A stretch of DNA of 5,739 nt from positions 1 through 5,739 of the forward strand of contig JAFGPU010000198.1 in the NCBI GenBank assembly GCA_016936035.1, written 5' to 3'. Positions 1-5,234 of the stretch are shown here, one piece after another; position 1 is the stretch's first letter, and every line of letters begins with the position of its first letter. A program made the position numbers and the translations under genes. A model generated the notes under the pieces. It did not search any database. It was not told the origin of the DNA and worked only from the letters and a program-made list of their open reading frames with translations. Source of the stretch: Acidimicrobiales bacterium. GTDB taxonomy: Bacteria > Actinomycetota > Acidimicrobiia > Acidimicrobiales > VFJN01.

Positions 1-178
1 GAGCCGGCGGGGCGCTGGTGGGGGTCGCCGTCTCCTGCCCCCGCGCGGCGGCGCGGGGCTCGCCGCCCGCCTCCGGGGCTTCCGGGGCAGGGCCGCCGCC
101 GTCGTCACCGGCGCAGGTCGCGGCCACGCTCAGGGCCACCACGAGGACGACCGCTCTGAGCGCTCGACGACCACACAT
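1..178 (-). CDS. Probable secreted lipoprotein, N-terminal part (cut by window edge)
   Basis: This gene starts at an ATG (bases 178-176, minus strand) and stays open for 59 codons to the window edge. The first 22 residues look like an export signal: a short basic stretch (R4, R5, R8), a hydrophobic core at about residues 9-20 (AVVLVVALSVAA), then Cys22 followed by Ala-Gly-Asp-Asp-Gly-Gly-Gly. A cysteine followed by a small, acidic, Gly-rich stretch is typical of the mature end of a lipoprotein. The lipobox is imperfect, however: Thr at -1 and Ala at -3. Residues 25-59 are a low-complexity Pro/Ala/Glu/Gly-rich linker, so the functional domain lies beyond the window and no function can be given. 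The ATG is preferred because a -10-like hexamer sits exactly 7 bases upstream, which suggests a leaderless transcript. A plain secreted protein without lipid is the alternative. Confidence 0.7.
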   Translation of the reverse strand, partial: MCGRRALRAVVLVVALSVAATCAGDDGGGPAPEAPEAGGEPRAAARGQETATPTSAPPA

Positions 179-185
179 CGTCCCG

Positions 186-214
186 ACGCTAGTGGTCGCG
201 GGGGTGCGTGCCAC
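186..214 (-). promoter_or_regulatory. Putative leaderless promoter of the lipoprotein gene
   Basis: Read on the minus strand, GTGGCA (214-209) is followed after 17 bases by TAGCGT (191-186). Seven bases later comes the ATG at 178. The -10 box fits the actinobacterial TAnnnT form and the -35 matches TTGACA at 4 of 6 positions. The distance places the transcription start at or beside the A of the ATG. No ribosome binding site is visible before the ATG, in keeping with leaderless translation. The promoter is inferred from sequence only. Confidence 0.45.
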
Positions 215-236
215 CGGCGGTCGGCGGCCGCCCTCC

Positions 237-845
237 TCACTCCGGGCCGAGCGCGACGGCGCTGATGGCCCCGCTGGGCAGGTAGGCGGTCGCCGCCCGC
301 TCGCCGCCCGTCGCGACCACCACCACGTCGCGACCGACCGAGCGCACGACACCCGACAACGTCTCACCGTCGACCGTCATCACCCGGACGTGCGCACCGT
401 CCACACCCAGTCCGGACAGCACGTCCTGCAGGCGCGCCGAACCGACGGCCGGGCGGTCGCCCACCACGACCGGGGCGCCGGCGCGGCTGCGGACCGACCC
501 GACGGCCGCCAGCGGCAGCACCACCTGCCCCGCGCGGCGGTCGACGGGTCCGAGTGCGAGGAAGTCGACGCCGACCGCGCGCACCACACCGACATGCGTG
601 TGACCGCCACGGGTGTGCACGGTCACCGGTGTCGCGGCGTCGAGCATGTCGGCCAGCACACCCGCGACCGTCGCGTCCTCCTCGGCCTGCCGGCGGAGCC
701 ACCGTTCGCGGGCGCGGGCCCGGGCGGCCTCGTCGACCCGGGCCTCCGCGGCCCACCGCTCGAGTCGCCGATCGAGACCGTCGCCGCGCCCGTCCACCAG
801 GCGCGCCGGCTGGCGGGGGTCGGAGCGCTCACGGCGGTGGTCCAC
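237..845 (-). CDS. Conserved-looking hypothetical protein with two small beta-barrel-like repeats
   Basis: The 202-residue protein starts at GTG 845 and ends at TGA 239-237. I cannot name the family with certainty. It has no signal peptide or membrane segment, so it is probably cytoplasmic. Residues 24-70 are strongly helical and charged (Arg/Ala/Glu-rich, for example RARARERWLRRQAEED) and could form a coiled coil or a nucleic-acid-binding helix. Two beta-rich blocks follow, at about 74-120 and 153-199. They resemble each other: V-x-V-x-T-x-x-G then GVVR-[AS]-VG-x-D, with 12 identities in the first 22 aligned positions. A strand pattern with a conserved G-x-x-x-x-G-V-V turn recalls Sm-like small barrels, but that is inference. 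The gene is divergent from phoH and 58 bases upstream of the lipoprotein gene. The start is supported by a -10-like TACCGT 6 bases upstream and by coding bias. An RNA-binding or regulatory role would fit but is not shown. Confidence 0.75.
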   Translation of the reverse strand: MDHRRERSDPRQPARLVDGRGDGLDRRLERWAAEARVDEAARARARERWLRRQAEEDATVAGVLADMLDAATPVTVHTRGGHTHVGVVRAVGVDFLALGPVDRRAGQVVLPLAAVGSVRSRAGAPVVVGDRPAVGSARLQDVLSGLGVDGAHVRVMTVDGETLSGVVRSVGRDVVVVATGGERAATAYLPSGAISAVALGPE

Positions 846-851
846 GCGCCC

Positions 852-857
852 ACGGTA
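852..857 (-). promoter_or_regulatory. -10-like box before the 202-residue protein (leaderless)
   Basis: On the minus strand TACCGT is followed by GGGCGC and then the GTG start at 845, a gap of 6 bases. This matches the TAnnnT form and near-start spacing seen at other genes in the window. No convincing -35 box is present 16-18 bases further upstream, and no separate ribosome binding site is seen. It lies in the 109-base divergent region shared with the phoH promoter. Confidence 0.35.
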
Positions 858-939
858 GCTGGCGCCCTCGACGCCCCCGGCCAGCCCGGCGACGGGGCGA
901 CCGCGCGGGCCGGCGTGCCGCAGGCATCCACGTTGTGCC

Positions 940-945
940 TAACCT
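940..945 (+). promoter_or_regulatory. -10-like box of the phoH-ybeY-CBS operon
   Basis: TAACCT lies 9 bases before the GTG start of phoH at 955. Transcription would begin only 0-3 bases before the start codon, so the mRNA would be leaderless or nearly so. A GGGAG stretch at 946-950 could instead be read as a ribosome binding site, but it is only 4 bases from the GTG, which is short. No clear -35 hexamer is found. The box lies about 83 bases from the opposing -10-like box at 852-857, so both promoters share one short divergent region. Confidence 0.4.
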
Positions 946-954
946 GGGAGCCTC

Positions 955-1944
955 GTGGCGACGACCCAGGTCAAGATCTCCGTACCCGGCAACCACCTCA
1001 TGGCCGATCTCCTCGGTCATCGCGACGAGTTGCTGCGAGTGGTCGAGTCGGCGTTCGCCGGCGTCGAGATCCACGTGCGCGGCAACGAGATCGCGATCAC
1101 GGGCGACGAGGCCGACCGGGTCGGCCACCTGTTCGAGGAACTGGTGCTGCTGCTCGAGCGGGGGCAACGGCTCGAGCCCGCCAGCGTGGTGCGCACCATC
1201 GACATGGTCAGGGCCGACGAGCGCCCCTCCGAGGTGCTCACCGCCGAGGTGCTGCGGTCCTCGCGGGGCCGCACCATCCGCCCCAAGTCGGCGGGGCAGA
1301 AGCGCTACGTCGACGCCATCCGCGACAACGTCATCACCTTCGGCATCGGCCCCGCCGGCACCGGCAAGTCGTGGCTTGCCGTCGCCATGGCCGTGCAGGC
1401 ACTGCAGGCCAAGCAGGTCGAGCGCATCATCCTCACCCGGCCGGCGGTCGAGGCCGGCGAGCGCCTCGGCTTCCTGCCCGGCGATCTCGCCGCCAAGATC
1501 GACCCCTACCTGCGGCCGCTGTACGACGCCCTCTACGACATGGTCGAGCCCGAGGGTGCACTGCGCCTGCTCGAACGGGGAACGGTCGAGGTCGCCCCCC
1601 TGGCGTTCATGCGCGGCCGCACGCTCAACCAGAGCTTCATCATCCTCGACGAGGCGCAGAACGCCACGCCCGAGCAGATGAAGATGTTCCTCACCCGCAT
1701 CGGCTTCGGCTCGCGGGCGGTCGTCACCGCGGACATGACCCAGGTCGACCTGCCCACCGGGCGCAGCGGCATGACCCGGCTCGAGCGCACCCTCGGCGGC
1801 ATCGACGGCCTGACGTTCGTGCGGTTGGGTTCGAAGGACGTCGTCAGGCACCGCATCGTCCAGGACATCGTCGACGCCTACGACCGGGCCGAGGCGCCGT
1901 CGGGCGCAGGCGGGCCCGACCGGCCCCCGAGCGACCACCCGTGA
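955..1944 (+). CDS. phoH: PhoH family ATPase (YbeZ)
   Basis: This is a 329-residue cytoplasmic P-loop ATPase of the PhoH/YbeZ family, full length for the family. Residues 1-110 form the N-terminal alpha/beta, KH-like region (containing VEIHVRGNEIAITGDEADRV) found in PhoH proteins. The ATPase domain shows a Walker A motif GPAGTGKS at 132-139 (Lys138), the family block TRPAVEAGERLGFLPGD at 161-177 and GRTLNQSFIILDEAQN at 221-236 with the Walker B Asp232-Glu233. Gln235-Asn236 and the following TPEQMKMFLTRIG are also typical. The last 15 or so residues are a Pro/Gly-rich tail. YbeZ partners the endoribonuclease YbeY, and the next gene encodes YbeY, overlapping by GTGA. The pair is implicated in rRNA maturation and ribosome quality control. 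The GTG at 955 is chosen because the -10-like box at 940-945 lies just upstream and MATTQVKISVPG fits the family start. The family identity is certain; the in vivo substrate is less so. Confidence 0.96.
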   Translation: MATTQVKISVPGNHLMADLLGHRDELLRVVESAFAGVEIHVRGNEIAITGDEADRVGHLFEELVLLLERGQRLEPASVVRTIDMVRADERPSEVLTAEVLRSSRGRTIRPKSAGQKRYVDAIRDNVITFGIGPAGTGKSWLAVAMAVQALQAKQVERIILTRPAVEAGERLGFLPGDLAAKIDPYLRPLYDALYDMVEPEGALRLLERGTVEVAPLAFMRGRTLNQSFIILDEAQNATPEQMKMFLTRIGFGSRAVVTADMTQVDLPTGRSGMTRLERTLGGIDGLTFVRLGSKDVVRHRIVQDIVDAYDRAEAPSGAGGPDRPPSDHP

Positions 1945-2543
1945 GCCCGCCGGACACTCCCCCGCCGAGCGCTTCCCACCCCGGAGACAGCGCCGCGGTG
2001 CCCCGGCCGGCACCGAAGCCGCTGCGGCACGGGCCCGAGGGCGACGTCCAGGTGTTCGGGGCCGACGAGCAGACCACAGCACCCGTCGACGTCGACCGTT
2101 GGGTCACCCTCGCCCGCGACGTGCTCGTGGCCGAGGGCGTGCGGGGCGAGGCCGAGCTGTCGCTGCTCTTCGTCGACGAGGGCGCCATCACCGACCTCAA
2201 CGAGCGCTTCATGGACGCCGCCGGGCCAACCGACGTGCTCGCCTTCCCCATCGACGACCCGGCCGTCGCCGGGCGCTGGCCCGACTCCGGATCGACCGGC
2301 CCCGACCGCGACGAGCCCGAGCCCGGAGACCTGCCCCTGCTGCTCGGCGACGTCGTCGTGTGCCCGGCCGTCGCGCAGCGGCAGGCGCCCACCCATGCGG
2401 GCAGCTACGACGACGAGATGGCGCTGCTGGTGGTGCACGGGGTGCTGCACGTGCTCGGCCACGACCACGCGGAGCCCGACGAGACAGCCGTCATGCAGGA
2501 GCGCGAACGGGCGCTGCTCGAGCGGTTCCACCACCGGCGGTGA
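1941..2543 (+). CDS. ybeY: Endoribonuclease YbeY (rRNA maturation factor)
   Basis: YbeY is a metal-dependent single-strand endoribonuclease acting in 16S rRNA 3'-end maturation and late 70S ribosome quality control. The signature HGVLHVLGHDH at 166-176 supplies the three zinc-binding histidines His166, His170 and His176. Other family blocks are TDVLAFPIDD (97-106) and LLGDVVVCP (134-142). An acidic, low-complexity loop lies between them at about 107-130. The GTG at 1941 overlaps the phoH stop (GTGA) and gives 200 residues, longer than the roughly 150-170 usual for the family. The extra 35-50 residues are Pro-rich and unlike YbeY. An in-frame GTG at 2052, 10 bases after a GAGGG, would give a 163-residue protein beginning VFGADEQ, which fits the family better. 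Translational coupling supports the upstream start and family length supports the downstream one; the choice is open. The downstream CBS gene starts after only 3 bases. Confidence 0.94.
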   Translation: MSPPDTPPPSASHPGDSAAVPRPAPKPLRHGPEGDVQVFGADEQTTAPVDVDRWVTLARDVLVAEGVRGEAELSLLFVDEGAITDLNERFMDAAGPTDVLAFPIDDPAVAGRWPDSGSTGPDRDEPEPGDLPLLLGDVVVCPAVAQRQAPTHAGSYDDEMALLVVHGVLHVLGHDHAEPDETAVMQERERALLERFHHRR

Positions 2544-2546
2544 CCC

Positions 2547-4004
2547 GTGGTGGTGCCCGCTGCCAGCCTCGCCGTCACGGTCTCGACCACCGACGTCTGG
2601 ATCGTCCTCGCCGTCGCGGTGCTGCTGGCGATGGCGGCCGTCCTCGCCGCCGCCGAGACCGCGCTCACGCGCGTGAGCAGGCCCCGCGCCGAGGCGCTGG
2701 CCGATGAAGGGCGGCCCGGCGCCGACGCGCTCGTCCAGCTGGTCGCCCGCCCCGAGCAGTTCGTCACCACCGTCGTGCTGCTGCTGCTCGTCTGCCAGAT
2801 CGTGCAGGCGACGCTGGTCGGCATCCTGGCCGACCGGCTCTTCGGCGTGGTCGGCATGGTGGTGGCCATCACCGTCGACCTCGTCATCGTGTTCGTGGTG
2901 GCCGAGAGCGCCCCGAAGACCCGCGCGGTGCTCAACTCCGAGCGCGTGGCCCTGGCGGTCGCCCGGCCCGTCCGGTCCCTCGCCCAGTTCGCACCGCTGC
3001 GCCAGACCACCCGCGGGCTCATCGGGCTCACCAACCTGATCCTGCCGGGCAAGGGCCTGCGGCAGGGCCCGTTCGTGTCCTCGGAGGACGAGGCGCGGGC
3101 CGTGGCCGAGCTGGGCGTCGACGAGGGCGTCATCGAGGAGGACGAGCGCGCCCTCATCGAGTCGATCATCGAGTTCGGCGACACCATCCTGCGCGAGGTG
3201 ATGGTCCCCCGCCCCGACATGGTGACGGTGTCAGGCGCGTTCCGCATCGCGGACGTCATGGAGGTGTTCCTCCTCAACGGCTACAGCCGCCTGCCCGTGT
3301 GCGGCGACGGGCTCGACGATGTCATCGGCCTCGCCTACGCCAAGGACCTCATGGGCGCCGAGCGCGACGGCAAGCAGGACGCCCCGGTGCGCGAGCTCGT
3401 GCGCCCCGCCCGGTTCGTGCCCGAGACCAAGCGGGTGCCCGAGATGCTGCGCGAGATGCAGCGCGACAAGTTCCACATGGCGATCGTCGTCGACGAGTAC
3501 GGCGCCACCGCCGGGCTCGTCACCCTCGAGGACATCATCGAGGAGCTCGTCGGTGAGATCGTCGACGAGTTCGACGTCGACGACCCCATCGTCGAGCCGC
3601 TCGCCGGCGGCGGCATCCGCGTGTACGGCCGCACGCCCCTCGACCAGGTCAACGACCTGCTGGGCGCCAGGCTGCCCGAGGGCGACTGGGACACCATCGG
3701 CGGCCTGGTCTACGACCGTGTCGGCCACGTGCCCGTCGAAGGCGAGTCGGTGCGGGTGGACGAGTGGCGGCTGACCGCCCAACGCATCCAGGGGCGACGC
3801 ATCGGCCGGGTCAGCATCACGCCCGAGCAGGGGCCGGGCGGCGAGGACGACGCGAGCGACCCGGTCGCAGCGGACGAGGCGAGCCGCGATGACGGCCCGC
3901 GCCCGACCACCGACCACGCGACCAACGGCATCGCTGCGTCCGGCGCCGGTCGGCAGCCGCCCACGCCCGCATCACCCCCACCGCGAGACGACGAGCGCGG
4001 GTAG
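2547..4004 (+). CDS. CNNM/CBS-domain membrane protein (CorC/HlyC family, probable Mg2+ exporter)
   Basis: This 485-residue inner-membrane protein has the full CorC/'hemolysin-like' layout. The CNNM (DUF21) transmembrane domain spans about residues 14-190, with hydrophobic helices at about 16-36, 72-95 and 101-119. It includes AETALTRVSRPRAEAL after the first helix and the polar AESAPKT motif at 119-125. A pair of CBS domains follows at about 216-270 (starting EVMVPRPDMV) and 285-340 (containing DEYGATAGLVTLEDIIEELVGEI, shown here in part as a family hallmark). A CorC/HlyC C-terminal domain lies at about 344-425 (RTPLDQVNDLLG, DTIGGLVY). Residues 430-485 are an acidic then Pro/Thr-rich tail, probably disordered. 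CNNM relatives export Mg2+ or other divalent cations, with the CBS pair sensing adenine nucleotides. The gene corresponds in position to E. coli ybeX (corC) behind ybeZ-ybeY. The start is GTG 2547, with a second GTG directly after it; no strong ribosome site is seen, so translation is probably coupled to ybeY. Confidence 0.93.
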   Translation: MVVPAASLAVTVSTTDVWIVLAVAVLLAMAAVLAAAETALTRVSRPRAEALADEGRPGADALVQLVARPEQFVTTVVLLLLVCQIVQATLVGILADRLFGVVGMVVAITVDLVIVFVVAESAPKTRAVLNSERVALAVARPVRSLAQFAPLRQTTRGLIGLTNLILPGKGLRQGPFVSSEDEARAVAELGVDEGVIEEDERALIESIIEFGDTILREVMVPRPDMVTVSGAFRIADVMEVFLLNGYSRLPVCGDGLDDVIGLAYAKDLMGAERDGKQDAPVRELVRPARFVPETKRVPEMLREMQRDKFHMAIVVDEYGATAGLVTLEDIIEELVGEIVDEFDVDDPIVEPLAGGGIRVYGRTPLDQVNDLLGARLPEGDWDTIGGLVYDRVGHVPVEGESVRVDEWRLTAQRIQGRRIGRVSITPEQGPGGEDDASDPVAADEASRDDGPRPTTDHATNGIAASGAGRQPPTPASPPPRDDERG

Positions 4005-4130
4005 GTGGGCGGCGAGGTGCTGCCGTTCGGCATCCTCGTCTACGTCGGCCCCATCGTCTGGACTTGGCGGCGTCCTTCGAGTCAGCGGTCGCTCCACTCT
4101 CCGTGCGGGGACCAGCACGCAAGCGACTAG
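4005..4130 (+). CDS. Doubtful 41-residue ORF resembling a truncated copy of the next gene's membrane segment
   Basis: A GTG follows the CBS stop codon with no gap (TAG then GTG) and opens 41 codons ending at TAG 4128-4130. Residues 4-14 (EVLPFGILVYV) nearly equal residues 28-38 of the following protein (EALPFGILVFV), and the DNA is nearly identical there as well. The first 19 codons all end in G or C, like real genes of this genome, but after Trp19 the third positions become mixed and the protein turns polar (RRPSSQRSLHSPCGDQ). That suggests the coding part ends near base 4061. It may be a relic of a duplicated TadE-like gene that lost its end, or a genuine tiny membrane peptide translated by stop-start coupling. 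I favour the relic. The last codon TAG is also the first half of the -10-like box of the next gene. Confidence 0.3.
   Translation: MGGEVLPFGILVYVGPIVWTWRRPSSQRSLHSPCGDQHASD
4014..4046 (+). repeat. Direct repeat, copy 1 (33 bases, 31 identical to copy 2)
   Basis: This segment matches 4222-4254 at 31 of 33 positions, with 23 bases (4019-4041) identical without a break. Both copies are read in the frame giving E-[VA]-LPFGILV-[YF]-V. They lie 208 bases apart, which is not a multiple of three, so they belong to different ORF frames. Similarity stops abruptly after the repeat. Confidence 0.85.
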
Positions 4131-4133
4131 CCT
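4128..4133 (+). promoter_or_regulatory. -10-like box for the TadE-like gene (leaderless start at 4141)
   Basis: TAGCCT is followed by exactly 7 bases (CGGACGC) and then GTG 4141. This is the same arrangement, and nearly the same spacer, as TAGCGT-CGGGACG-ATG before the lipoprotein gene. The -35 region 16-18 bases upstream has no recognisable hexamer. The box decides the start, because the reading frame stays open upstream back into the CBS gene and no ribosome site is visible. Confidence 0.45.
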
Positions 4134-4140
4134 CGGACGC

Positions 4141-4668
4141 GTGAGGTGGCTGGGTCATGTGGCGCACGAGCGGACGCAGAGGAGCGCGCCGTTGTCGGAC
4201 GCCGGCATGGTCGGGGGTGTCGAGGCGCTGCCGTTCGGCATCCTCGTCTTCGTCGTCGGAGCGCTCCTCATGGCCAACGCCTGGGCCGTCGTGGACGCCA
4301 AGATGGCGGTCGACGCCGCCGCCCGCCAGGCCACCCGTCACTTCGTCGAGGCCGAGGTCGGTGACGCCGGCGGCACGCTCGACGCCGAACAGGACGCCCT
4401 GGCCGCGGGGCGGGCGGCGCTCGAGGCCCACGGGCGCGACCCGCTGGCGGCCACGGTGGCGCTGACGTCCCTGGACGGTGCCGGCGGGCAGGCGGACTTC
4501 ACCCGATGCGCCCGGGCCACCTTCACCGCAACCTACGAGGTGCCAGCGCTCACGATCCCGTGGATCGGCGGCTTCGGCAGCGGCATCGACGTGTCGAGCA
4601 GCCACAGCGAGCTGGTCGACCCCTACCGCAGCGGCGTGCCCGGATCGGCCGAAGGCTGCGAGGGATGA
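4141..4668 (+). CDS. TadE-like pilus-assembly/pseudopilin-type membrane protein
   Basis: The 175-residue protein has a basic N-terminus, one hydrophobic segment at about 29-51 (beginning ALPFGILVFVVGALL) and a helical, outward-facing remainder. After the membrane segment comes AWAVVDAKMAVDAAARQATRHFVEA (about 47-71, given in part), a helix with regular alanines such as follows the membrane anchor of TadE and related pseudopilins. Two cysteines (123 and 173) lie in the probable extracytoplasmic part and could pair. The usual prepilin site with Glu at +5 is not clear: Glu28 lies before LPFG with glycines at 25-26, so processing is uncertain. The next gene overlaps by ATGA and encodes a TadG-like protein, so the two probably work together at the cell envelope. 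GTG 4141 is preferred from the -10-like box; ATG 4207 (MVGGVEALPFG) is an alternative. The assignment to the Tad group rests on architecture, not a motif match. Confidence 0.72.
   Translation: MRWLGHVAHERTQRSAPLSDAGMVGGVEALPFGILVFVVGALLMANAWAVVDAKMAVDAAARQATRHFVEAEVGDAGGTLDAEQDALAAGRAALEAHGRDPLAATVALTSLDGAGGQADFTRCARATFTATYEVPALTIPWIGGFGSGIDVSSSHSELVDPYRSGVPGSAEGCEG
4222..4254 (+). repeat. Direct repeat, copy 2 (inside the TadE-like gene)
   Basis: This is the intact partner of the repeat at 4014-4046. It encodes the start of the membrane segment of the TadE-like protein (residues 28-38). The differences between copies are T/C at 4018/4226 (Val versus Ala) and A/T at 4042/4250 (Tyr versus Phe), both changing an amino acid. 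Confidence 0.85.
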
Positions 4669-5153
4669 GGCCCACACGACCTCGCCCCGGCGCGCCCGCC
4701 CGTGGGAGGGACCCGAGCCGTCGGGGCGACCGGGGCGACCGGGGCGACCGGGGCAGCGTGCTCATGCTGGTGCCCGCCGGCCTGCTGATCGTCGTGATCA
4801 TGGCCTCGATCGCCGTGGACATGTCGTTGGTGCAGCTCCGGCAGCGGCAGGCGCACGACCTGGCGGCCGGGGCCGCCAACGACATCGTCACCGCGGCCGC
4901 CGACGAAGCGGTGCTGCGGTCGGGCCGCATCGCGGTCGATCCCGACGCCGCCACCGCCGCGCTGGGGCGCATCGTGGCCACCAGTGACCTCGCCCCGCAC
5001 GTCGTCGGCACGCCCGCCGTGCGCGTCGTCGACGGCACCGTCGAGGTCGAGCTCTCGCTGTACGCCGACTACATCTTCGCCGGTGTCGTCCCCGGTTCTC
5101 CCGACGGCGCCACCGTCACCGCTCGGGCGTCGGCGTCCGCAGACGCGCCCTGA
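4665..5153 (+). CDS. TadG-like (Flp pilus assembly) single-span membrane protein
   Basis: This 162-residue protein starts at ATG 4665, overlapping the stop of the TadE-like gene (ATGA), so the two are likely translated together. Residues 1-30 are basic and Pro/Gly-rich and end in a repeated Arg-Gly-Asp tract. One membrane segment follows at about 32-51 (VLMLVPAGLLIVVIMASIAV), then DMSLVQLRQRQAHDLAAGAA. The pattern of a Gly-Ser junction, a hydrophobic span, an Asp and a long Ala-rich helix is the common N-terminal form of TadG-like proteins. The outer part ends in beta-like stretches (VRVVDGTVEVELSLYADYIFAG). No von Willebrand-type domain is present, so it is much shorter than classical TadG. 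There are no cysteines. It may anchor or assemble a surface structure with its partner, but no pilin, ATPase or TadB/C gene lies in this window, so a pilus role is inference. Confidence 0.72.
   Translation: MRPTRPRPGAPARGRDPSRRGDRGDRGDRGSVLMLVPAGLLIVVIMASIAVDMSLVQLRQRQAHDLAAGAANDIVTAAADEAVLRSGRIAVDPDAATAALGRIVATSDLAPHVVGTPAVRVVDGTVEVELSLYADYIFAGVVPGSPDGATVTARASASADAP
4722..4754 (+). repeat. 9-base tandem repeat encoding Arg-Gly-Asp units
   Basis: Three perfect copies of CGGGGCGAC (4722-4730, 4731-4739, 4740-4748) are followed by a six-base partial copy (4749-4754). Read in frame they give RGD-RGD-RGD-RG just before the membrane span of the TadG-like protein. The repeat sits on the basic side of the span, expected to be cytoplasmic. 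Copy number could vary between strains by slippage without shifting the frame. Confidence 0.9.
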
Positions 5154-5197
5154 GACCCGGAGCTCGCACGGGAAGCGACAGATCTCGTCGTGCGCTC

Positions 5198-5227
5198 TTG
5201 ACAACTTTCAGACTTATTCATCATCCT
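5198..5227 (+). promoter_or_regulatory. Putative promoter of the kinase-like gene
   Basis: A perfect -35 consensus TTGACA (5198-5203) is followed after 18 bases by CATCCT (5222-5227), a weak -10 that keeps the key A at position 2 and T at position 6. The ATG at 5235 comes 7 bases later, matching the leaderless spacing seen elsewhere in the window. The stretch 5198-5237 is clearly richer in A and T than the surrounding DNA. No ribosome binding site is seen. The rest of the 81-base gap (5154-5234) contains only a weak inverted repeat. Confidence 0.5.
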
Positions 5228-5234
5228 TCATGGT

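Noticed and set aside
223..232. Palindrome GGCGGCCGCC between the two minus-strand genes
   Set aside because: Short GC palindromes are common at this base composition. There is no loop or T-run to make it a terminator and no second copy to suggest an operator.
18..1940. Long plus-strand open frame (18-2543), of which only the last part is YbeY
   Set aside because: Upstream of 1941 it is antisense to the two minus-strand genes and out of frame with phoH, and its translation is Arg/His/Pro-rich low complexity. Long stop-free shadows are expected in DNA of this GC content.
829..2082. 417-codon minus-strand open frame opposite phoH
   Set aside because: It lies antisense to an unmistakable PhoH gene, and its Asp/Val/Leu/Arg-rich translation shows no domain.
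3889..4140. Upstream extension of the TadE-like frame into the CBS gene
   Set aside because: The frame is open but its translation is Pro/Arg/Ser-rich and out of frame with the CBS gene. The -10-like box just before GTG 4141 indicates that start.
4506..4664. Upstream extension of the TadG-like frame inside the TadE-like gene
   Set aside because: It overlaps the C-terminal half of the TadE-like gene. The ATG at 4665 gives the normal ATGA overlap and a typical N-terminus.
2405..4677. Several minus-strand open frames opposite the CBS and TadE-like genes (2405-3277, 3231-3917, 3817-4677)
   Set aside because: All are antisense shadows of genes with clear domains or membrane topology. Their translations are Ser/Arg- or Val/Asp-rich without recognisable features.
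5155..5173. Weak inverted repeat (CCCG ... CGGG) after the TadG-like stop, as a terminator
   Set aside because: The stem is only 4 bases with a 9-base loop and no following T-run, so it is not distinguishable from chance in GC-rich DNA.
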